From: Bacteroidales bacterium
GTDB taxonomy: Bacteria; Bacteroidota; Bacteroidia; Bacteroidales; VadinHA17
Length of the DNA stretch: 10,389 bases
Direction: 5' to 3'
NCBI GenBank assembly: GCA_015486475.1
Contig: WFRO01000429.1
Location: 1-10,389, forward strand
The stretch's first letter is position 1; each line of letters opens with the position of its first letter. The position numbers and the translations under genes are program-made. Below the pieces are notes generated by a model. The model saw nothing but the letters and a program-made list of their open reading frames with translations. It searched no databases and was not told the origin of the DNA. Positions 1 to 5,668 of the stretch are shown in pieces.

Positions 1-1
1 A

Positions 2-1108
2 ACGGTTACGAAAGACAGCTCCCGCCTTCTGAACATACGCATGGAGATCCCCTGGACCGGTGACCTGCAGGATGCTGTATGGTCGGTGATCCTCACCGGC
101 GACAATGCCACGCTCGACAAGACAGGCATGACCTCTTTCTATTATGATGATCCTGTTCTGAACACCACCCTCTGGCCGGGAGAACGGGTCCATAATGAGA
201 GCTACAGCCAGCGTACCACCTCCACCATCGACGTGAACGTCCTGTTCCGCAGCATCCTCAAAAAAGGGGTCAATGACGGCGATCCGCAGATCACCCCCCT
301 GGCACAGGCCATCGACTCCGTGGCCTACGATCTGGAGACGAGGCTTATTGATCTGATAGGAAGTGATTACCAGCGTACCTCCGCCGGGACACAATACCGG
401 CTGGTGGGATATTCTGTGGGGTCTGACAACCTGGCGTACAAAAAGGATGTGGAGTATTACATCAGGAAAGATGACGAAGCGTCGTCCCTCAACGCTGCGC
501 TCATTGAAAAACAGGAGATCGCACGGGATCATCTTATCCTGAATGATTACGATTTCCGGGTATTCTTCTGGGAGGTCTTCAGGGGCTGGCCTCCCTCGGT
601 GGAGCCGCTGATCCCCCTCGATAAAGAAGCAGTGGCCTATTGCCTCACAGGAGGTGAGGGAGGTTATGGTGATCTTGCTGCCATGGAAGAAGGGGCCGTT
701 TATCGCTGGCTGGATTGTGATCTCTTGTACAATCCCATTGGGGGCGCTACGGCTCAGTCTTTTACTCCCGAACGTGATGGTCATTACGCTGTCAGGATCA
801 CCAAAGACGGTTTCACCGTGATCAGCAACTGTGTGTATCCCTGTCCTCTGGCTGTGCGGGACAGGCGTGACGATCCGCTGGCATCCGTCCGGCCCAATCC
901 GTCGGACGACAGGGTGACCCTGCAGTTTGCCCCCGGCAGGGTGCCTTACCGGATGGTACTGCGTGACCTGCAGGGACGGCAGATCAGGGCCTTTGACCAT
1001 ATATCCTCTTCCACCTGCTCCTTCGCCCTGCCCCCGGCGCCGGGCCTTTACCTGCTCGAACTCTTCTATCCCGGCCGCAAAGAGGTGCTGAAAGTGGTGA
1101 AGAAATAG
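2..1108 (+). CDS. C-terminal part of a secreted T9SS cargo protein (5' end outside window)
   Basis: The frame is open from base 2, so the gene begins upstream of the window; the ATG at 41 is internal and 368 codons are visible. About residues 230-275 form an Ig-like/PKD-like segment of the kind common in Bacteroidota surface proteins: a YRWLDC core, then GATAQSFTPERDGHYAV and a closing Cys pair region. The last ~70 residues (from RPNPSDD, about residue 297) match a type IX secretion sorting domain: a PNP start, strands around VTLQF and MVLRDLQG, a PGLYLLEL core and a basic VLKVVKK end. Such domains direct export across the outer membrane and are removed or used for LPS anchoring. The upstream 230 residues (many acidic and aromatic residues, no catalytic motif I recognise) cannot be assigned. 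The gene ends 96 bp before the GH4 gene. Confidence is high for the T9SS cargo call and low for any specific role. Confidence 0.85.
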   Translation, partial: TVTKDSSRLLNIRMEIPWTGDLQDAVWSVILTGDNATLDKTGMTSFYYDDPVLNTTLWPGERVHNESYSQRTTSTIDVNVLFRSILKKGVNDGDPQITPLAQAIDSVAYDLETRLIDLIGSDYQRTSAGTQYRLVGYSVGSDNLAYKKDVEYYIRKDDEASSLNAALIEKQEIARDHLILNDYDFRVFFWEVFRGWPPSVEPLIPLDKEAVAYCLTGGEGGYGDLAAMEEGAVYRWLDCDLLYNPIGGATAQSFTPERDGHYAVRITKDGFTVISNCVYPCPLAVRDRRDDPLASVRPNPSDDRVTLQFAPGRVPYRMVLRDLQGRQIRAFDHISSSTCSFALPPAPGLYLLELFYPGRKEVLKVVKK

Positions 1109-1159
1109 CGGACAGGTTGATCATATCTTGACCATCTTTTCATAAATTCCGTCATACCC

Positions 1160-1191
1160 TTGACAGGGAGGAGAATTTTTCTCTATTTTCG
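1160..1191 (+). promoter_or_regulatory. Candidate Bacteroidota-type promoter upstream of the GH4 gene
   Basis: A TTG at 1160-1162 and TATTTTCG at 1184-1191 (7 of 8 matches to TAnnTTTG) are separated by 21 bp, close to the -33/-7 layout known for the Bacteroidota primary sigma factor. Transcription would start only a few bases before the ATG at 1205, giving a very short leader. A GGAGGAG at 1167-1173 is too far from the ATG to be its ribosome binding site. The call rests on motif reading only. Confidence 0.45.
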
Positions 1192-1204
1192 GTAACGAAA
1201 AAAG

Positions 1205-2584
1205 ATGAGCAGGATCGTTGTTATCGGTGCAGGCAGTGCCTCTTTCGGTCTCTCCACGCTGGGAGCCCTCTTGTTGCGTCCCGAACTGCGGGGCTCGGAG
1301 CTGTGTCTGGTGGATGTGGACGCACAGGGTCTGGAGCAGATCATGCGTCTGGCAGAGAAAGCCAACAGGGAGTGGGGGAGTGGTTTCACCCTGCGCAGCA
1401 GCACGCAGCGGCGTGAGATGCTGCCGGGAGCGGATTTTGTCATCACCGCCATCGCGGTGGACCGGGAGAAGACCTGGGCCATGGACCGGGCCCTGGGCCT
1501 GAAGTACGGCATCAACCACTATGCCGAGAACGGCGGCCCCGGCGGCTTCATGCACACCGCCCGCAACGCTGCACAGTTCATGCCCGTGCTCGAAGATATC
1601 CGGGAGCTGGCCCCGCAGGCCCTCCTTCTCAACTTCACCAACCCTGTGCCCCGCATCAGCCGCCTGGCACACCACCATTACGGCCTGCGCACCGTAGGTA
1701 TCTGCCACCAGATCATGTTCGGATACATGCAGGTGGGGTTCGTTCTGGCCGAAGAGCTGAGGCTGGAAGTGCCGGAAAATTATACTTTTACCTGGCAGGA
1801 TGAATTTGACAACGGCCGCACCTATGCCGTGGGCCGGGCTGCGGCGGAGAAGGTGCAGATCACGGCCGCCGGCATCAACCATTTCACATGGATGCTCTCC
1901 CTCACCGACAACCGTACCGGCGAAGATCTCTATCCCCTTTTCCGGGAAAAACTGGAGAAATATAATCCCGCCTTCGAGCCTTTCTCACGTGACCTGTACC
2001 GTGTGTTCGGCCTGTATCCCGTCAACGGCGACAATCATATCCTCGAGTACCTGCCTTATACCCACAGCGTGTACCGGAAAACCTGGGAGCGTTACAACAT
2101 ACAGATGTATCCTTTTGATACCGCTGCAGCCCTGCGTGAGCGTATGTGGCGGGAGATCGCGGAGATGGTGGAGGGAAAAAGACCGCTGGAAAGCCTGAAA
2201 GGACTGCCCTCAGAGCGTGCCGAGGCGATCATCGCCGCCATCGTCGCCGACAGCCATGCACCGGAGGATGCGGTCAATATCCCCAACGACGGATATATTG
2301 ACAACCTCCCCCGCGGCAGTATCGTGGAGGTGCCGGCCGTGGTGGATGCTGAAGGTGTCCATGGTACGAGTGTGGGGGCGCTGCTGCCGGCCGTGGCCGA
2401 ACTGTGCCGTCGCGAGATCACCCTGGCAGAGCTCACCACAGAGGCCGTGTACCACGGCGACAGGGAGCTGGCCCTGCAGGCGCTCGCCCTCGATCCCATG
2501 GTCGACGCCCTCGACGTTGCCCGGCACCTGCTAAATGATTTCCTGCAAACACAAAAAGAATATGTTCCACAGTTTTTTAAGTAA
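1205..2584 (+). CDS. Glycoside hydrolase family 4 protein (NAD- and metal-dependent glycosidase)
   Basis: GH4 enzymes are cytoplasmic and cleave alpha- or beta-glycosides through transient NAD+ oxidation at C3 and elimination, helped by a divalent metal. The 459 residues are typical of the family. The N-terminus is a Rossmann nucleotide-binding segment (VVIGAGSASFG, G8-x-G10-S11-x-x-F14). Residues 143-148 read NFTNPV, a family signature for sugar and cofactor contacts. Cys167 within GICHQI and His226 within GINHF are the expected metal ligands, so the active site looks intact. The tetrad after the Ile is CHQI rather than CDMP or CNVP, which I recall from 6-phospho-glycosidases; with no PTS gene nearby this suggests a non-phosphorylated substrate. 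Activities in the family include alpha-galactosidase, alpha-glucosidase and alpha-glucuronidase/galacturonidase, and I cannot choose between them. No signal peptide is seen. A sodium symporter gene follows on the same strand after 137 bp of repeats, probably its transport partner. Confidence 0.9.
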   Translation: MSRIVVIGAGSASFGLSTLGALLLRPELRGSELCLVDVDAQGLEQIMRLAEKANREWGSGFTLRSSTQRREMLPGADFVITAIAVDREKTWAMDRALGLKYGINHYAENGGPGGFMHTARNAAQFMPVLEDIRELAPQALLLNFTNPVPRISRLAHHHYGLRTVGICHQIMFGYMQVGFVLAEELRLEVPENYTFTWQDEFDNGRTYAVGRAAAEKVQITAAGINHFTWMLSLTDNRTGEDLYPLFREKLEKYNPAFEPFSRDLYRVFGLYPVNGDNHILEYLPYTHSVYRKTWERYNIQMYPFDTAAALRERMWREIAEMVEGKRPLESLKGLPSERAEAIIAAIVADSHAPEDAVNIPNDGYIDNLPRGSIVEVPAVVDAEGVHGTSVGALLPAVAELCRREITLAELTTEAVYHGDRELALQALALDPMVDALDVARHLLNDFLQTQKEYVPQFFK

Positions 2585-2602
2585 AGCCGGCAACTGCGAA
2601 TT

Positions 2603-2721
2603 CGAAATCCAAAGCTCAAAACCCAAAACTCAAAGCTCAAAACTCAAAACCCGGTACTTTTAACTGTGAACTGTGAACTGTGAACTCTGAACTGTGAACT
2701 GTGAACTCTGAACTCTGAACC
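2603..2721 (+). repeat. Heptad tandem repeat tract A, 17 units ending exactly at the symporter start codon
   Basis: Seventeen consecutive 7-bp units run without a phase break from 2603 to 2721, and the next base is the A of the ATG at 2722. Unit types are ordered: cgaaatc, then caaa(a/g)c(t/c) units, then cggtact and tttaact, then eight units of gtgaact/ctgaact, ending in ctgaacc. The 18 bp before it (2585-2602) look like decayed units. The tract fills nearly the whole GH4-symporter spacer and holds no convincing promoter or RBS; a TACTTTTA at 2655-2662 is only a weak -7-like match. Confidence 0.9.
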
Positions 2722-4215
2722 ATGTTACACGGCATCGACTACTTCATCATCCTCGCCTACCTTACGGGCATGCTCCTGCTGGGGTATTATTTCAGGAAGT
2801 TCGTCAACACCTCCGGCGATTATTTCCTGGCCGGACGGGCCCTGCCTTTCTGGGCCATCGCCATGTCGCTCATCGTCTCCGATATTGGCGCCGTGGATTT
2901 TGTCGGCACGGCGGGACAGGCCTACCGTTACGGCATTGTCGTGGCCAACTTCGACTGGCTGGGGTCGGTGCCGGGGATGATCCTGGCAGCCTTTGTCTTC
3001 ATCCCCTTTTACTGGCGCAGCGGCGTCTACACCATCCCCGAGTATCTGGGGCGCCGCTACAATGAGTGGACACAGCTCATCGCCTCGGTCACCTGGATCA
3101 TCTTTTACACCTTTGGTCTGGGCGTAACCTTTTGGGCCAGCGGGGTGATGCTGCACACCCTCATGGGCTGGCCTGTCTGGCTGGCGATCGTGGTGACGGC
3201 AGTCGTAGTGGGGTTCTACACGGTCTCGGGAGGACTCTCGGCCGTGGTGATGACCGACGTGGTGCAGATGATCATCATGTTCATCGGCGCCGGCGCTCTG
3301 CTGGTACTGGGACTGAAACATGTGGGAGGGTTCATGGCCCTGCGGGAGAAGATCACGGCCATGGGCGGGCAGTATGCACATCATTTCCAACTGGTGCGCA
3401 CGGCAGACACAGATACGCCTTACCCCTGGACCGGCATCCTGTTCGGTCTCACCTTCGTCATGGCCAATGCGTATTGGATCGGTAACCAGAGCATCGCCCA
3501 GCGCTGCCTGGGGGCGAAGAACGAATGGCATGCCAAGGCCAGCCTCATTATGGGCGCTTTTCTGAAGATGTTCATCCCGGTGCTGATCATCTTCCCCGGC
3601 ATCATCGCCGTGGTCACCAACCCCGGCCTGGTCAACGGCGACGAGGCAGTGCCCCTCCTTATACGCAACTTCATCCCGCCGGGGCTGCTGGGATTGCTTT
3701 TCTCCGCTTTCTTCGCCGCCCTGATGTCCACCATCGACTCCACCCTCAACTCCACGGCCACCCTCTGGACCAATGATATCTACCGCAAATACATCCGGAA
3801 AGGAAAGGATGACAGGCATTACCTGAAGACCGGCAAGGTGACCACTATTATCCTGCTTCTCCTGGCGCTGCTTACCTCTCCTGTGAGCAAAGATTTCCCC
3901 GGGATCTATGTGGCCATACAGACCATGCTCTCCTTCATCCAGGGTCCTATTTTCGGTGTGATCCTGCTGGGGATGGTATGGAAGCGCACCAGCCAGTGGG
4001 GCGGCCTTTTCGGTCTCCTTGGCGGCATCCTTCTGGCTGGTATCCTGTATCTTTTCAAGGGGACCCTCTTCACCATCGAGGATCCTTTCCTGTATGTCTC
4101 CTGGTGGTCGTTCGTCGGGACGGTCATCATCACCTGGGGCATCACCCTCTTCACCCGCCCCTGGCCCGTGGAAAGACTCCACGGACTGGTATTCAGCGCC
4201 GGGAAGAAGGACTGA
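2722..4215 (+). CDS. Sodium:solute symporter, SSS/SLC5 family, probable sugar transporter
   Basis: An integral inner-membrane carrier of the LeuT fold that should couple Na+ entry to uptake of a sugar or other small solute. At 497 residues it has normal SSS length, with about 13 hydrophobic segments alternating with short loops, the first at about residues 7-24. Family marks are visible: SGDYFLAGRALPFW at 31-44 after TM1, a GNQSIAQRCLGAK segment at 254-266 (the QR-x-L-x-AK motif), and ALMSTIDSTLNSTATLWTND from about 333, where the Ser/Thr cluster corresponds to the TM8 Na+-site region, followed by IYRK. The ATG at 2722 directly follows the last repeat heptad and places TM1 correctly. Position after the GH4 gene on the same strand suggests co-transcription and import of the glycoside that GH4 cleaves. 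The substrate is inferred from context; myo-inositol, uronates, sialic acid or galactosides are all possible for this family. Confidence 0.9.
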   Translation: MLHGIDYFIILAYLTGMLLLGYYFRKFVNTSGDYFLAGRALPFWAIAMSLIVSDIGAVDFVGTAGQAYRYGIVVANFDWLGSVPGMILAAFVFIPFYWRSGVYTIPEYLGRRYNEWTQLIASVTWIIFYTFGLGVTFWASGVMLHTLMGWPVWLAIVVTAVVVGFYTVSGGLSAVVMTDVVQMIIMFIGAGALLVLGLKHVGGFMALREKITAMGGQYAHHFQLVRTADTDTPYPWTGILFGLTFVMANAYWIGNQSIAQRCLGAKNEWHAKASLIMGAFLKMFIPVLIIFPGIIAVVTNPGLVNGDEAVPLLIRNFIPPGLLGLLFSAFFAALMSTIDSTLNSTATLWTNDIYRKYIRKGKDDRHYLKTGKVTTIILLLLALLTSPVSKDFPGIYVAIQTMLSFIQGPIFGVILLGMVWKRTSQWGGLFGLLGGILLAGILYLFKGTLFTIEDPFLYVSWWSFVGTVIITWGITLFTRPWPVERLHGLVFSAGKKD

Positions 4216-4234
4216 AGGTCGATGCTCGAAGTGC

Positions 4235-4323
4235 CGCAGATCTCGATCTGCGAGCATCCCCGCCCGGCTGACGCCAGTCGGACGGGCTCGCAACTCTAAA
4301 GGATCAAGATCCTAAGAGTTGCG
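4235..4323. repeat. Three-hairpin inverted-repeat element between convergent genes (REP-like or bidirectional terminator)
   Basis: Three adjacent inverted repeats begin 20 bp after the symporter stop. Hairpin 1 (4235-4252) has 7-bp arms CGCAGAT/ATCTGCG around CTCG. Hairpin 2 (4259-4286) has 12-bp arms with one mismatch and one G-T pair around an ACGC tetraloop. Hairpin 3 (4289-4323) has a 9-bp outer arm (CGCAACTCT), a small internal loop and an inner AGGAT/ATCCT stem. In addition TGCGAGC at 4249-4255 can pair with GCTCGCA at 4286-4292, enclosing hairpin 2 as an alternative fold. No U-run follows, so it is not a textbook intrinsic terminator. The position between convergent genes fits a terminator, and the dense structure fits a REP/BIME-type extragenic element; I cannot decide between these. 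Confidence 0.75.
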
Positions 4324-4370
4324 GGACTCGATACTCGATACTCTGAACTCTGAACTCTGAACTGTGAACT
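4322..4370 (+). repeat. Heptad tandem repeat tract B, 7 units in the convergent spacer
   Basis: Seven in-phase units: cgggact, cgatact twice, ctgaact three times, gtgaact. The first unit overlaps the outer arm of the preceding hairpin. The tract ends 3 bp from the stop codon of the minus-strand GH130 gene. The orientation on the + strand is the same as in the other tracts although the neighbouring gene here is antiparallel. Two further unit-like heptads (cgatgct, cgaagtg) occur at 4220-4233, just before the hairpins. Confidence 0.85.
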
Positions 4371-4373
4371 ACT

Positions 4374-5516
4374 TCACTGCTTTGCCGTTGCCACGGCGAT
4401 CCTCGAATCGGCTGTGCCGTAATAGAGGAACCACTTCCCGTGGAAGAAAGAGAGCCCTTCCACAAAGCAGACATTGTTCACCTGGCCGGTGATCTCGAAA
4501 GGCTGGTCGGGAGCGATGAACCACCGGCCGGTGCGATCTATCACCTTCTCCGGGTTGTTTTTGTCGATCAGCACCTGCCCGGCGGCGTAGGTGCCTGCCG
4601 GCAGGGAAGTGTCTCCGTAGGAAGGACTGTTCTTGCTGTTGTAGATGAAGACGATCCCATGCTCCGTGAGGAGGGCCGGGGGGCCCGGCTCCACCAGCTC
4701 GCTGTCGAATTTTCCGCGACGGGTGGTGAACAGGATCTTAAAAGCTGCCGTATAATGCCGCATGGTGTCGTACTGCATTCTGGCCGGATCGGTCTCCAGG
4801 ACAGGATCCCAGTGGATGAGATCGTCCGAAGTGGCCATATAGATGCTGGACTCTCCCCAGAACATCCGGTATTTCCCGTGGATCTTCACAGCGATGAGAC
4901 GGCCGTCCTGCATCTCGCTGACGATGGATCCCGATTTTGACCACATGTCCACATATTGCTCTCCGGCCCGGGCGAACACCGACCCGTGCTTGGTCCAGTG
5001 GCGCAGGTCGCGGGAGGTGGCGATGAAAAGACGGGCTTTGTCGCCGTTGTAGGCTGTATAGGTCATATAATAAGTGCCGGAGCCGTCCTCCACGATGCGC
5101 GGGTCCTCGCAGCCCCCTTCCCACTCATATTTGAAAAAGGCATCGTGATCCGGATAGAGCACCGGATGATCTTCTCTTATGAAATGCACACCGTCCAGGC
5201 TGTATGCCAGACCGATGCGGGAGGTTCCGTTGTAGCGGCCAATGGAATCCTCGGCACGGTAGAGGAGAAAGAGCGTGTCCCCCCGCACCACACTGGCAGG
5301 GTTGAACACATCCTTGGCTTCCCAGTACACACCGGTCTTGCGGATGGGATCAGGGAAGGAGACATGGGTCAGCGGCCCCAGGACCGGGTTGTCCCGGAGG
5401 TCTTTCTCAAATGGCCCCAGCACCCAGGAGCTGCTGTCAGCAGGTTTGTGTGTCTTGCAGCCGGTAAAAGAAGGAAGGAGCAGAAGGAAGAGAAAGAGCG
5501 GGATGAGGCGTTTCAT
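4374..5516 (-). CDS. GH130-like glycosidase/phosphorylase, predicted lipoprotein
   Basis: GH130 proteins are five-bladed beta-propellers acting on beta-mannosides; most are cytoplasmic phosphorylases and some exported members are beta-1,2-mannosidases. The chosen ATG at 5516 gives 380 residues and a lipoprotein signal: MKR, a Leu/Phe-rich core and PSFTGC with the lipid-bearing Cys at residue 20. An in-frame ATG at 5597 would add 27 residues ahead of the signal and lies upstream of the TATCTTTG promoter element at 5557-5550, so it is rejected. Family marks are FNPASV, YRAEDS followed by SRIGLAYSLDGVHF, EDPRIV (E137-D138-P139-R140; the Asp is the expected acid) and a C-terminal YYGTADSRIAVATA. 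The lipid anchor places it in the periplasm or on the outer membrane, which favours a hydrolase over a phosphorylase. It converges on the symporter gene and diverges from the RmlD-PGM gene. GH43/GH32-like propellers are the alternative, less likely given EDPR. Confidence 0.82.
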   Translation of the reverse strand: MKRLIPLFLFLLLLPSFTGCKTHKPADSSSWVLGPFEKDLRDNPVLGPLTHVSFPDPIRKTGVYWEAKDVFNPASVVRGDTLFLLYRAEDSIGRYNGTSRIGLAYSLDGVHFIREDHPVLYPDHDAFFKYEWEGGCEDPRIVEDGSGTYYMTYTAYNGDKARLFIATSRDLRHWTKHGSVFARAGEQYVDMWSKSGSIVSEMQDGRLIAVKIHGKYRMFWGESSIYMATSDDLIHWDPVLETDPARMQYDTMRHYTAAFKILFTTRRGKFDSELVEPGPPALLTEHGIVFIYNSKNSPSYGDTSLPAGTYAAGQVLIDKNNPEKVIDRTGRWFIAPDQPFEITGQVNNVCFVEGLSFFHGKWFLYYGTADSRIAVATAKQ

Positions 5517-5549
5517 GGCAGAAAAGATTTTATACATTTTGTCAATGAT

Positions 5550-5557
5550 CAAAGATA
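5550..5557 (-). promoter_or_regulatory. Candidate -7 element for the GH130 gene
   Basis: Read on the minus strand, 5557 down to 5550 is TATCTTTG, an exact TAnnTTTG match. Transcription would start around 5543, leaving a leader of roughly 25-30 nt before the ATG at 5516. No clear TTG is seen at the -33 distance. This element is the main reason for preferring the 5516 start over 5597. Confidence 0.55.
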
Positions 5558-5594
5558 GGAAATGAATATTGATTTTCGATTTATGTTTTCTGAT

Positions 5595-5634
5595 CAACTT
5601 TTCAACTCATCAACTGATCAACTTTTCATCTGAA
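5595..5634 (+). repeat. Octamer tandem repeat in the divergent promoter region
   Basis: Five successive 8-bp units: caactttt, caactcat, caactgat, caactttt, catctgaa. A 14-bp direct repeat TGATCAACTTTTCA occurs at 5591-5604 and 5615-5628, exactly 24 bp (three octamers) apart. The tract lies directly upstream of the TACCTTTG element of the RmlD-PGM gene and behind the GH130 promoter, so it could also serve as a spaced operator. Confidence 0.65.
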
Positions 5635-5642
5635 CTTTTTAC

Positions 5643-5650
5643 TACCTTTG
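5643..5650 (+). promoter_or_regulatory. Candidate -7 element for the RmlD-PGM gene
   Basis: TACCTTTG is an exact TAnnTTTG match 18 bp before the ATG at 5669. It gives a short AT-rich leader (TGATAAATAAAAC followed by a T run), typical of Bacteroidota genes that lack a Shine-Dalgarno site. The -33 position falls within the octamer repeats and shows no clear TTG. Confidence 0.6.
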
Positions 5651-5668
5651 TGATAAATAAAACTTTTT

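Noticed and set aside
1109..1159. Possible terminator after the T9SS gene
   Set aside because: Only a weak imperfect pairing around TTGATCATATCTTGACC was seen, without a stable GC stem followed by a U run.
2725..4293. Long minus-strand open frame (522 codons) opposite the symporter gene
   Set aside because: It mirrors the symporter almost end to end; the product is rich in His, Asp, Gly and Glu with no recognisable domain. Antisense frames stay open easily in GC-rich genes with G/C third positions.
4235..4323. tRNA or other known RNA gene in the hairpin region
   Set aside because: No cloverleaf, anticodon arm or TPsiC-loop sequence could be laid out; the arms fit simple adjacent hairpins instead.
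5517..5597. Upstream in-frame start for the GH130 gene at 5597
   Set aside because: It would place 27 residues before a clear lipoprotein signal and begin upstream of the TAnnTTTG element; the ATG at 5516 explains both.
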